A stretch of 64,000 nt of DNA from contig OZ012700.1 in NCBI GenBank assembly GCA_963942565.1, positions 27,489,767-27,553,766 of the forward strand, written 5' to 3'. Made by a program: the position numbers and the translations under genes. Shown here piece by piece: positions 39,431-51,996 of this stretch. Origin of the DNA: Maea johnstoni. Taxonomy: Eukaryota; Annelida; Polychaeta; Spionida; Magelonidae. The notes beneath the pieces were generated by a model. The model was not told the origin of the DNA and did no database searches. It saw only the letters and a program-made list of their open reading frames with translations. Each line of letters begins with the position of its first letter. The first letter of the stretch is position 1.

Positions 39431-40079
39431 AGTTTATTGTCAATGGAAACATGTGAGGAGCTTAAAAGTCAATGGAAGCATCTTTACAAAAATGCGATTT
39501 CAACTTGCCAAAGTGTCGCTTAGGAGTCTACTTACAAAGCTCTTACAATTTAACTGAGTGTAATTGATACGTATTAAAATGTAAAGAAGAAAATAACGGG
39601 CGATATTGCAGATTTCATTCATTCATGAGACAACCTTATGTCGTAAGCCAGAAAAGATAATAGGGGGCGTTGCTCAATTTTAACCCGTTCCCATCTGCAG
39701 CGTACACATGGTCTGACGTGTGATTATCTTGATAAAAGTAATATTTTCAGAAATACATGTAATTGGCCGCAAAATGTTGTTACTGTTGGTTTTGACAATC
39801 TCGCTTCAAATATTTTCGAATTGACGAATAACGTTCAAGGCTAGCTATGCCAGTCCATTTGCCTGTGACTCCAGGCCAAATAAGTTCATAATCATATAGG
39901 GGTTATGTCGTTCTTCAAAGTGGACAACACTAAATCTGATTGAGTATTAACCCATTTATTCACGGAGATTTTCTTGACAAATTGTGCCTGGCCCTATGAT
40001 ACGTTTGTAAATAACTTTGAAATTATACCTACTCGTAAATCACATGTTTGAGGGATAGTTGTTGGTTTTTATCATGATG

Positions 40080-40240
40080 ATGCTGGGAGTGTAGCAATCT
40101 TCAAACGACAACAGAAAACACATCTGTTCAAAGATGTATTTATCAAATAACTATGTGGATATCAACATCTATCCGTTGACAATGAATGTAATGCGCCTTT
40201 GAGCATGTTTATATGGAAAGGGCGCAATATCAAATGACAA

Positions 40241-40273
<33 letters not shown>

Positions 40274-40310
40274 GTTATTATTATTATTATTATTATGATA
40301 AAGATTACTC
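40080..40310 (+). mobile_element. LINE 3' end with (ATT)n tail
   Basis: Reads SVAIFKRQQKTHLFKDVFIK then stop, the usual basic C-terminus of LINE reverse-transcriptase ORFs. It is followed by ATGCGCCTTTGAGCA, GGGCGCAATATC and (ATT)n. Confidence 0.65.
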
Positions 40311-40457
40311 ATTCATATGTTTGCCAACATTTGAATACGCCTGAGTCTGAGAGTTATTAAGAGACCAAATTTGTCAGCCCATTGTTGACTGTTACAGGCA
40401 CGAATTATTTAAAACAATATATGAACGTTATCTAAATCAAATGTCTAGTTTAGTGTG

Positions 40458-40770
40458 TCATTCATGGCCGTTATCAAAGACCTCATTATAGCACTCCGTT
40501 TCAATGATTGCGCAGAATGTTTGTGGTGCAACCTTCGCCTCAAGCAGAACAGTGGCATCGATCTCTGAAGGAGGCGTTAGGGAACACCCCTCTATAAGTG
40601 GACTGTCTTTGTTGTGTTTCCCCTGTAACAGTGACGTCATACTATCGCAGAAACCCACATGCACTTTCTCTGGTTCTGCGGTATGCTTGCGTATTACTGC
40701 TGTGGTATTACAGCGATCATTCACAAGAGAATATCCTTGCGTAGGAGGATAACAACCCCAGTGCCATTGA
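40458..40770 (-). other. Orphan minus-strand ORF, possible exon
   Basis: Open from about 40770 to a stop at 40458. It contains PTQGYSLVNDRCNTTAVIRK, EKVHVGFCDSMTSLLQGKHN and APQTFCAIIETECYNEVFDN. The composition looks protein-like, but I recognise no family and the acceptor is weak. It may be a terminal exon or a relic. Confidence 0.3.
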
Positions 40771-41379
40771 TCCCCCAGTTCTTAAGTATACGTGCTCGCC
40801 CAGCATTCCCTTTTCATATAATTACCTGGGGTCCTCAGTGACACAATGAGCTGGGGGTAATAACAAGCGAACATGCTTCTATTTTCTCTTCTATGTCATC
40901 GATTTCAAGCAAGAATGTTGAACTCTTGATATAATCAATGCACACATGACCGACAGAGACCTGAAATTCATTTCGTTTTTTTTTAGTGTTTGATGTATTA
41001 TATCAGAATCAATATTATCAGATTTGTAAGTCTCCATATATCTGATAATATCAAGTACATTGTGTGATTGTAGAAGATAAGAGATCATAACAGACAAAAG
41101 CATGATTCAATCAGTCATACCACAGATGCGTATCTGGTCCAACGTTTATCTAGGCTGAGATATTTATCTACCTAACCACATAAACCCTGATCTATGTAAA
41201 GTGGTCTGAGATACGGGCATGCGTGGGTTGCTATGTGGTTACTGGCCATGTGAGGGGTTGTCAAGGCAGTACTGACCACTTCGACGTAACGTAGTATCAT
41301 CACCATAAGTGTATGGTTTCATATATGGTTGTGGCTCATGGGGCCAGCTAGAGGCTACTTATACTTATATAATTATTTA

Positions 41380-41380
<1 letters not shown>

Positions 41381-41436
<56 letters not shown>

Positions 41437-41437
41437 C
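41381..41437. repeat. (ACT)n microsatellite
   Basis: About 19 ACT units. Confidence 0.95.
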
Positions 41438-42779
41438 TATGTAACTCAATCGGCCAAAATGGTGGCAGGAATGGTTGGGTCATAACAAACTAGTTCAGTG
41501 CACCGTATCTGACGGTATTGTTTGATCAGGGATATCACTATTTTTGCTGAAACTCCACAGTTTAAAAGACAGTATACACCTACTATTGGTCGGTTGTTGT
41601 TTTCATTTTATTTTGTTTTGTTTTTCTCTTTGGAAATTTCGATATCCTCAGCACGACACGGAGACACCGCAGTGGTGGGGGACCTATGTGACAGAGCACC
41701 ACCCTTATATATTTAAGTGGTAAAACAACTAAAACAATGATCACCACATAGGGCAGGGGATCTACCTACACGTGTTGGTCCTTCTGCTCCTTGCAGATAA
41801 TTTATTTAAAATAAAACAATGCAAAAACGCTAAAAAAAAAAGATAAGCGAAATCCTGGTACATTAGTATCCATCCTATAGAATTCGGCTTGCACATTCCA
41901 ATGAATACTAACTTTTTACAGTTTTAAAATGTTTGCGGTCTTGTGCGTTGCATTGGGCAAAGGTAGCCACAACAACGTCGGGTTTGAGGAACATCAATGC
42001 AAGCACGTAAATATTTCCACAATATGGCTATTTTGGAACAATTAGTTTACTAGCATTTTAAAACGCACATGTCGTATTTGATGTTTTTCGATTGTTAGAT
42101 GTTACCTTTTTGACCATTCCTTGCCCAATTCCTGTTATTTCGTCGTGTTACCATCAATGTATGCATTGCAAAAAGCATTCGATGGCATATTTTTTTAAAG
42201 CTTGTTAATGTTCGAGTTTAACAAACATTCTTAAGATACGCTCGGTGGCGGCTTGTATATTGGTATTGTTATTGGGAATGTTTATTTACCTGTCCAACCA
42301 ACCTCATCCCGCTTCATACGGATGTACACCTGAAATATGCGCCTTTCTACTTTAAGTTGTATTTGTCGAGGCGTGTGGCTTTAAATTGTCCACGCCTCTC
42401 GGCTGAGTTGTCGTTGAAAGTCTTCAATCAATTATTGATTGTACCGGCATAATCATCTGTATGACGCACATGCATTTTGGGTGGTATTAGTTATGCAGGC
42501 CGTCAAGGCTAAACAATTGGTTAGCTGAAGTGTGAGGCGCGTTCTGCACTTATTGTCTGTACACAAAGGGAGGATTCCCCCCTACCACTACTACCAGCTG
42601 CGGTGGTGTAACACGCTAAGAGGGTCATGATGGTACAGTTACTACCAGTGATCTGAGATGAGTAGACCGGGATTGGGCACTGTCCATGCATCATCAAATG
42701 TCGCTGCCTCCCATCTCCTTGGCAACTATCTGACCTAGAAAGGATGCTGCATGCTAATTGCACAGATCAGATCACGTGA

Positions 42780-44003
42780 CCAAGGCTACACCGCGTAACC
42801 CGAGGCGCACATACCCTAAGTGCTAGCATGCTGTGCCTATGGCGTTGCGGTTCAAGGGGATGTATTTCTCTGCAGTGATACAGCGGTGGATGGCAATAAC
42901 AACGTCAGAGGAATGCACGCCCCTGCGAAATATGCGAATGGAATGAGCGACCTCTGCGCACGCGTAGACCAACTATGGATTCCTGCGATTACGGTCTCTC
43001 GCGTTCATTGAGAAAATATGATTTCATGTGAGTTGTGTGTACTTCACATGATGGCTACCGACTAACTCGATTTCCGGCACTTTTGCCTGTGGGCACGGGC
43101 TTGGGATCGTGCGAAGGAGGGTATGAGATAGGCGGTAAACAACTGGGCCAATTCGTCTTGACCGTGGAATACAGCGTTCGCTCGCCAGTTACCATAAGAC
43201 TTGCTTCATCTCGCGAGAGGGAATCGATGAATCGAGTCGCACGGGAAGAAACTCAGAGAACGGTGTAACGTCCAAGTGATTCCCAGTCTTCGATCTGGTC
43301 GTAATTACGTATTACGTACAGTGTACGCACGCTTGATTCTGTAAGAATAGTCAATAGACTGGTGCAGTGTACGGCAGCTAGTGGTTCGAATAAGCGAGGA
43401 TTGGTTCAGTGCCTACAAACAAAAGAAGGATACGGGCGGCTGACATATAACACGACTGGGATTGTTTGAAGACGGGACTTCTTCACAGTGGGCCTATTGG
43501 AAGGGGTCTTAAATCCCGTAAAGACAAACGGATTAACGCCATGGTTGTAGGCTCAGTAAGACGGTGGAATTAGGGCTCTCTCATTCTCTGAGAGTGTAGT
43601 GGATACAGTAACCTGAATCTCACGTTCCTGATGGATGGAGGGATTTAATCGATTTTTTAGATAATCGAAAATCTGAAGTATGACGAATGCGAAGAAGATC
43701 AATTTCAGCTGGCCATCGACATCTTAGGGCCTCACTAGTAATAAATCCAAGTCAGCAGCATTCAACTAATGACAGGTTTCAGTAATTCTCACATCTGGCT
43801 CACTTTGTTAACAGTTATTTACGTCAGTATGTGTTATCATATGGAAAACTTATAGAGCGTCAGGCCTAATTGAGCAGGAGCATCCTCATTGTTTTTGGCG
43901 CCAAATGGCACGAGCGTCGTCACGAGCAAGCCGACCATCTGAGAGGACGCAACTTGCGACACGAATGTACATTTCAGGGAAATTATCCTACTTTTGAGTT
44001 AAA
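42780..44003 (+). promoter_or_regulatory. CpG-rich upstream region with E2F-like palindrome
   Basis: CpG dinucleotides are visibly denser here than in the neighbouring DNA. A perfect 12-bp palindrome, TTTGGCGCCAAA, at 43894-43905 fits an E2F site. CACGTGAC occurs near 42774. Inference: promoter of the candidate gene starting at 44004. Confidence 0.45.
42957..43172 (+). repeat. ~210-bp sequence paralogous to 47608-47820
   Basis: Shares TCTCGCGTTCATTGAGAAAA, ATATGATTTCAT, TTCCGGCACTTTTGCCTG and AAACAACTGGGCCAATT with 47608-47820. The copy here keeps its CpGs; the other has lost many. Confidence 0.75.
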
Positions 44004-44136
44004 ATGGCAGCAAACAACGCCAAGTTTCCCAAGATAGATATGCAAGGGTTGCTTGGTAGTATTTTCCCGAGCAGGTCGGTGAAAAATGGTAACTCGGCTG
44101 GTGAAGACCGCAGAATGAATGGCACGCGACAGCAAG
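44004..44136 (+). CDS. Candidate first exon, unknown gene
   Basis: 133 bp, starting AAAATGGCAGC, with higher GC than the flanking DNA. It is read as 44 codons plus one base before gtattt. Confidence 0.5.
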
Positions 44137-45673
44137 GTATTTATGCAAATTAGGCTGGAAGTTTCTTCCATTTCTCTTCAACTACTGCGTACCTTAGAAA
44201 TGAGAGCAAACTTTTCGTTTTACTGATTTGTCTCTGTGGCCCTTCTCAAGGAGAGCTCTATGATGTATTCAATGAGTGTATAGGTCATAGCTTTTAGACG
44301 TCGATTTTAATCATAGATGTATACTGTACAATAATAGTCTGGAAAGTAATGTGATGAATGTGACGGATTTGTTCAAATTGTTGACCTGTTTACACAATTT
44401 TACTTTTCCGAATAGTGAAACTGAAATGCGAGTAAAAAGAATACTAATCTGTTTACAATGACGTGCTTCACGTTGAAGTGAGAAATGGAGTGTTGTATCA
44501 GAGCCAGAGGTGATGTTTAGTGTGCTCTATGCGACTTTTTCTGTTACTTTGATGTAGAGTTGTTACTTTATTTTACTTTCTTGCAACATTGTATCTTTAG
44601 ATGTGATGTTGAGGTTAACTCGTTTGCAAAATTGGATCTCTCAGTCCCAGAATGCCCCCAGAAACTTCTGAATCCAATTCTTAGTAGAACAGGTCTATGC
44701 TCAGCCATGCCAATGACCAGAAAATCATTGTTCAACATAATAGGTGTAACTTGGGGGGAGCTTTTTCCAGTAAACTGGTATATTGGTTTATTGAGATAGA
44801 ATTCCTTACTTCCCATGTCTCCAGTTATCAAATTAAAAGCATTTCTTGTCTTGAATTCCGTACTGAAATTCAGTTCCAGTGGATATAGAATGTTTAATCT
44901 TGCAGTAACAGGTACTCTATAAAAGTATAAAAAGATGATATCACTAGTATTTATTATAGAAGTAATGTTATATTTGTTAATGGTGATTGGCTTGAACACA
45001 TATTTTGTTTTCAATACCAAAAATAGGACCAAGAACGTTATAAAATTTAATTGACTGTCTGGAAAATCCCTCAACTAAATCCAGTGTTTGTCTACCAACA
45101 TTTCATTTCCAGATGTGCGAACAATGTTCAGCTAGCTGCAAAATCATGTTGTTGATTTAAAACTAGATTTCTCTGGTGTGTGTGTGTGTGTCATTTAGGC
45201 ATACATGTATCCGGCATCACCTCAATTATCTAATGTCTATTTATAGATGTGTATGATAGTGCTGTCATATTATACAACCAGGCAATAGATGTAATTAACT
45301 GTTATAATCTCTTTGTTGGGGTGGAAATAGGAACACCCACGCCTATGACAACTGCTTCTGAAATAGCACAAGGGAGATATAGAGAAAGGGAGGGGGGAGT
45401 GAAGAAAGAGAGAGTGAGTAAGAAAGGGAGTATAAGAAAAATGAATGATAAATTGGAAGTGAGAAAGAGAATGTGACAGTTTGACAGACAAGTGAAGCTT
45501 GATTTATCAATTGATCTACATTAGGCTCTCCCTTCTGGGGGCTTCATGTAATATTGGCAATCCTGGGCTATGCTTGTAATATAACCTTTATCTTAGACCT
45601 TCCACCCATGCCAGATGAGAAATATCCCTCATGGATAAATACCAGATTGGTCAGCAGTAAATCAACTGCCTCA
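44004..45673 (+). CDS. Candidate new gene, first two exons, product not recognised
   Basis: Seen: an ATG at 44004 opens 44 codons (MAANNAKFPKIDMQGLLGSI to NGTRQQ) and ends in phase 1 at G|gtattt (44136). A second candidate exon, 45597-45673, lies between tatcttag and gtaagt. It fits that phase exactly and encodes LPPMPDEKYPSWINTRLVSS plus KSTAS. The two together read 70 codons with no stop. No following exon was found up to 64000, so any continuation has a long intron. A CpG-rich stretch with an E2F-like palindrome lies just upstream. I do not recognise the family, and the residues seen suggest no fold. Confidence 0.5.
45597..45673 (+). CDS. Candidate second exon, unknown gene
   Basis: 77 bp with a good acceptor (cctttatcttag) and a consensus donor (gtaagt). 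It enters in phase 1 and leaves in phase 0, and encodes PMPDEKYPSWINTRL. Confidence 0.5.
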
Positions 45674-46801
45674 GTAAGTATCTCATCTGTAAATAGTATC
45701 CATATACTAAATAACTAGATTGCAAGCCAGCCTCTTTCTGTTGGGGTGAGCACTGACATTAATGCAGTAAGGGGTAACACAGGAGAGACTAGGAGCTAGC
45801 CTAGTAGGTACCTAAATCTCTCATACATGAACTACTGATATCTGTGTGTTTCTTTGATGTCAGATTTGACTTCACTATTCTGGTTCCCTCTCTGTACCAC
45901 CTATAATTCATTTAAGTAATTCATTTCCTCCCAAAAGACATGGTTGGGTTACTTTATTAATATTAGTATTGATTTATTATTATTATTATTATTATCATTA
46001 TTAGCAGTAGTAGAAGTAGTAGCAGTAGTATTGATTTATTATTATTATTATTATTAATATTATTAATATTAGTATTATTATTATTATTATTAAGGTTACA
46101 GTGAAAGCCTGTGTGCGGGCTAATGCTGTGTTGTTTTCTATATTTCATAAGGCTAGCCACCCACACACACATACACACCAGTGCTATTTGGGGAATTCTC
46201 TGAATGAAGGGAAGTGCCAAAAGACTATCGTTGATGTATTGATTATTCAGATCTCCTCCGATTACACTCACTAAAGTGCCACCCCATGTCTGACGGATAG
46301 TAGCACTTGAGGACATAGCTTTATTCCAAATCTCTCTCTGGATAAAACCATCATGAATCACTGGTGACATTTTATTCATAACTATCAATTGCAAAATCCA
46401 TATTTGCATTACCCAGTCCAGATAGTAGTGAAAACAATATTTAATGGTAGATTTATTGTTGAGCTTAAAGGGAACTGAAGGTTCAGGGTCTGTTTAGCTT
46501 CGGCATGCATCAGTATGGGATCAAGCTGGATTACATTTGTAGTTAGATGAGTTATACAAAATGGAATTAACTCAAAATTTCCATATCATCAAGATACGAG
46601 TAGTCACAGTTGGGCTGTATGTTGATATAGATACGCTGTTTCCAAACTGCTTCAATATGATTGTAATTTCTGCATATAATGCATTTAGAAGATGTTCTGA
46701 AACTATTATATAATAGCAGTATGTAATATATGTGACACAGACTGCAGAACGTGGATGAATGTTGGTCAGTAATATCTGGTGTAATTAATTCCTCATGACC
46801 T

Positions 46802-46821
46802 GAGAGAGAGAAAGAGAGTGA

Positions 46822-46899
<78 letters not shown>
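46802..46899. repeat. (GA)n microsatellite
   Basis: Nearly pure GA run. Confidence 0.95.
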
Positions 46900-46901
<2 letters not shown>

Positions 46902-47607
46902 AGTGAAAAACAGAGAGACAGAGATTGTGCTGGATGGAAAACAAGACTCAATCAGGCAGACTTTTGAAAAACAAGGCTCAGATATCAATTATATTGCCTC
47001 AATTCACCAGTAAATTGAAATGCTGTTAATAGAGCTATGAGCTATTAAGATAAGTGAAGTATGGCAAGTAGTGATTAGTATTAGTTTTCAGTCATAATAA
47101 AAGAGAAATATTCCTTTTTGACTGGATTTTTTTGTTGCTGCATAACATAATATTCAATATACATAAGTCAGATTTCAATGATTTATTTCTTTTGCAAGAC
47201 AGTGAACTGGTGAGGATATCCAAAACATACCTATGGGGGTTGTATAACCTTCACTTGGTATGCAACCAGCAACTCTCTTAACAGCCTGAACACAACTCAA
47301 AGCAGGGATGTTGACAAGAAATGTTCAAGAGTTGTTTTCTGCACACAACTTCCTCTATAATGTGAACAATACAATAGCCCTCATTGGTCTTTGTCTCCTA
47401 GTGACGTCACACTGACACCTTGGATTAAGAAAAGAATGTTTGGTCTTCTAAGCTGACACTAAGATTTGGGCGAGATTAGGTATGTCCAGGGTTTTGTAAT
47501 GTGTCTTATGGCAATTGGTCTCCCCGGTGACCAATATATTCAAGTTTTTAACGTTGTATAAAAGTAAGTAGGAAGGGGTTATTTGAAAAAAGAATAACGG
47601 AATCACA

Positions 47608-47820
47608 TGCGCAGGCATAGACCATCTATGGGTTCCTGCGATAACAGCCTCTCGCGTTCATTGAGAAAATATGATTTCATATGAGTTGTGTGTACTTAGT
47701 ATGATGGCCACCGACTAACTCAATTTCCGGCACTTTTGCCTGGGTCTAGAATTGTGTTAAGAAGGGTACATGAGATAGGCAGTAAACAACTGGGCCAATT
47801 TATCTTGATTGTGGTATATT
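47608..47820 (+). repeat. ~210-bp paralogue of 42957-43172
   Basis: Same orientation, diverged mainly at CpG positions. Confidence 0.75.
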
Positions 47821-50633
47821 TATATACTGTTATAAAAAAACACCGGAATCACACACTCTGTATCCTCGAATACCAGTTATCTGTGTATGTGTGGCACAAT
47901 TATTTGTGTTTGTCAGTGGGATCTTTGTAATTATCACTGCGTGACCTCACATAGAGACCTACAGAGAGTGAGTGGGAGAAACATCAGACAGATAAGTGAG
48001 AAGGGAAACAAGAGTGGGCCAGCCTAATGGCCGAGCTCCGGTCTTGTCAGGATCAATATTTAATTTTCATTGAATTGTTTACATTCTGGTCTGGGCATAT
48101 TACATGGTAGGAACCAGCCTGGCATTGGGAGATAACATTGAAAAGGCAACATTTGTCGCATCGCCCAATAGACGCCCATAATGATGTTCATGACATGTCA
48201 TGCACAATACTAGAACAACCATGTTTATAACCTAAATAGAAAAAGGAAAGACACCTTTTGGAATGTAGCTGAGACCTATGAAATTCTGTCATTTTCCTAG
48301 CTTTATCATGGAATTCCAAGGTATTCCCAGGTCCATGTACTCTGTTTGGCAAATCAGTCCAGGGTCTGCCTTAGTTTTTGATTGTTTGGAATTACCCTGA
48401 ATTACTAAAAACAACTGTACATGCTTTCCTAAGGCTAGTTGCTTATATTAAAAACGTCCTGAATTAGTCTTCAACCATTTGAAGTTGGATACGTAATAGG
48501 AAGAAGAGAAGATCAGTGTTTCCCTGTACTCAAGTACATTAGACACCTGTTTCTTTGGAAGACAAATACTATTGCAATGTAAATTTTCTAATGAATTGTA
48601 TTTGTAATATTGAGATGAATATATGCAGGAAACCACATTCTTTTATTTTAATGTAATTTGATATAATTATACTGTAAGGTCACTTTAAATCCTGTAGGTA
48701 TAGCATTAAGTTACCTTAAATACACACCTTTTGCCTAAGTAAGCAAAAAAGACTGCCAGTTCAATGTGTTGAGGGTGTAGATCAGAGAAGCTGATGACCT
48801 TGATCACATACCCAATGGAGATACCCATGAGGATGTCCTGACATGCCCTGGGTACAGGCTATAGCTTTACAGGGATTAAACCATACAAAGCCTTGGTATT
48901 TGTGAGCTGTAACCCCCTCATGGATTATGTGTGGACACATCTATTTCTACTGTATCTAATCTAGTGCATTATGTTAAAATATATTAGAAATTCATGGATA
49001 TATTATATACCATTATCATTGCATATACACATAAATATGCCTTCAACAAGTTTGCTATAAATAAGTTAGAACTTCATGAATATATTAAGATATACCATTA
49101 TCATTGCAAATACTTGTAACTTTGCCTTCTGAAAGTTTGATATGGCTACATATATGTATTTAATTTGCCTAATTCATTGATCATTTCTTTTATCTTTTAT
49201 CCACTTATTACAATAAGAACAACCATGTTTTCTGCTATGATTTAAGAGAATTGACTAGGAACTAATCTTCAGCCTTAATATATCCCAGCTGGTCCCTCAT
49301 TCAAAAAGTTTCAGTCAACCCATGAATTTGGAGGTCTTTTCTTATAACAGCTTATAGTTTTAGAAAACGTATAACACTTTGCAGGAGAGCTGAACAAGAT
49401 CTGAACAAAAAAACAACAATTCACATTGATTTAAATATATTAACATTGGTTTAATCTGTGGAGAGAACAGTGTACACAGCATCTCAGCTATTTTTCCCTA
49501 TGTCAAAAACCTCTCTATCTCTTGTTTGTACATATCTTTTATGGCCTAATCACTGCCTGTGCCGTAAGTACCACACAATCATCAGAAAAGCGCCTGAATA
49601 AACATGTCCATGTTTGCCTATGCTATATGGGAAAATATTAGCTTGGCCATAGATAAGTGGATCGATGGTAAACTCAGGCCTGCTACAGTGCATCTAGCCT
49701 AGATTTCTAGGTTGTCATATGTATTTTTCTGTCTTCCAAGTTTTTTCTGTTATCAGGCACTAAGTGGTCAAGGTGACCAGAGTGGTTAAATTAGTTTATA
49801 TAGATATTTCATCAGGTGAGTAGAGGACTGTTATGAACCACAAGAGAGAGAACCATATAGTGAAATCTATCTTCAATTGTTGGTACTACACCACACTGGT
49901 TGGTCAACTTCTTATTCAATTTTTCCCTTTTCCGGTGGCAAATTGTTCATCTCTCCTGAAATGAGAATTACCAGAATGAATATAAAATAGTAGGCAAACT
50001 CTTTTATATAGTGTTAGTTTTTCTAATTTTCTCATAAAAACACACACACCTGTATGTTATGCTACTTAATTAGTGGTTTTGTAATTGTAGTGTTTCTGGG
50101 TCATTTCTCTCATGCCAATTCTTGTCCATTTTCCTAATTACTCGCTCTAGGTGGATTTTTTTTACCCAAGCTAAATGTATGCTACTAAACATGTAACTCC
50201 ACCCCACCATTAATTGCTTGAGTGTTTTATTGATCTTGGTTCAGGTGAGTGTGATGTTGTGATACACTGGGGGGTGACATATTGTTATCACTACTCAGAG
50301 ACTATATATAGATGACATGGGCAGGCCTATATACATCTGAATGAAAGGAATCCATATCAGGAAGATCGCAATAACTCCCCCATGATATCCGATTCTGCAC
50401 CAAAAGGCCACTCTCATTTATCAAGAGCTTCTTACTGATATATATCAAAGGAGGCATAGAGTAAAACCTGTCACATCTACTGTTGAATGGTCAGCCTTGC
50501 AGGCAGGATAATATATCACAATTATGATTAATAGAACCAGTGTCGGCTGGAGAGTGGCCAGTAGGCAATAAAGTCCTTTGCTTTATAATATTTACCTAAT
50601 TGATTTATCCTTTCCAATATGTATATATGTATG

Positions 50634-50637
<4 letters not shown>

Positions 50638-50724
<87 letters not shown>
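50638..50724. repeat. (TA)n microsatellite
   Basis: TA run split from 51071-51119 by the CAGGG-tipped element. Confidence 0.95.
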
Positions 50725-50727
<3 letters not shown>

Positions 50728-51067
50728 GGATCGACCTTAATGGTAGTTTTAGGGGCATTTGCCCCTGGATCATGTGATTTTGCTACCAGATGTTAAATCA
50801 TAGGAGCCAAGTTTGCGAATGGACATATCAATTATCAATTTCAATTTTCATCTCCTTATTTACCTAATAGTACCCAAAAATCTATCTGTAAGCACATATA
50901 TTTCAAAAGTTTCTGGGGGACGGAGCATGCCCCTAGACCCCCTAGCATGGACAGTGTGCCTCTTGCTATTCTTATCAGTGTATGACTCGCACCAGGATTT
51001 ATTTGCCCCTAAATTTAAAATCCTAGGAGCCAAATATGCTCCTGTCTGAAAATGTTAAGGTCAATCC

Positions 51068-51070
<3 letters not shown>
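50725..51070. mobile_element. CAGGG-tipped MITE inside a (TA)n tract
   Basis: Tips CAGGGATCGACCTTAATGGT and ATGTTAAGGTCAATCCCTG (hAT-like start). (TA)n lies on both sides, so its target duplication cannot be read. Its interior is shared with the duplicated blocks at 34.1-36.4 kb. Confidence 0.65.
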
Positions 51071-51120
<50 letters not shown>

Positions 51121-51158
51121 GTTATAGATAAAAATGTGTGTACTGGGGGGTTAGTCAT

Positions 51159-51362
51159 ATACCATAATTTCGCGTGTATAAGACACTTTTTTACATGAAT
51201 TTTTACACTCAAATCGGGATTGCGTCTTATACACCAAGTCAGAAATCTAGGGTGTTTTACATCGAGTACCCAGGCCACACAGAGATCCAAAATAGATGAC
51301 CCGAGGTACCATCTATTAATCTATTATGTTACTATGTTTTATAATTTCAGTTTCGACGATAT

Positions 51363-51458
<96 letters not shown>

Positions 51459-51996
51459 CCATTATAGTAAAATTCTAGTTAAGACCCCACATTCCCTTCT
51501 AGACAAATCTCAACCTTTTGGGTGTTTTCTTGAAATTAATTGGGGGGTATTTAACAGTAAGGGTTGTGGTCAGTTTATTGCTTTCAAGGTGGATTACATG
51601 AATTCAACTCTCCCCTGGTTCATCCAAACAGGCGGGTTGTTTCACCTAATTACAATTATGATGTGGTAAAGACAATGCCTATCAGTGTTTGCCACGGCAT
51701 GACAAATCGTACTTTCAGGACCACCCTCCGTCAGAAGTTGATTACAATCATAGCATGCCAAGGACAATGGATATCGGGCACTGACATACAGTGATAAGCA
51801 TTGTTGTCACTTTTCACGCATTTCGAAATGCGTTTTTACTGGTTCTTAGCGTTTATCGTGTGAAGTAGATCTGCCGCAATATTTTCGAAAAAGGGGTGCA
51901 CACTATACACAAAGCTAAGGCCTATACATTAATTCACAGGCCTGAACAAGGGGTGCGTCTTATATACGGGTGCGTCTTATACACGCAAAATTACGA
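51159..51996. mobile_element. Inverted-repeat element with TATAAGAC tips
   Basis: Left ATAATTTCGCGTGTATAAGA and right TCTTATACACGCAAAATTAC, 840 bp apart. A (TA)n tract lies inside. No ORF with recognisable transposase residues. Confidence 0.6.
51358..51457. repeat. (TA)n microsatellite
   Basis: About 100 bp of TA inside the TATAAGAC-tipped element. Confidence 0.95.

Noticed and set aside
43035-43268. 77-residue plus-strand ORF in the CpG-rich region
   Set aside because: The paralogous sequence at 47.6 kb does not conserve the frame well, so non-coding similarity is the simpler reading.
46785-46988. Ser/Leu repeat ORF
   Set aside because: Translation of the (GA)n tract on the minus strand.
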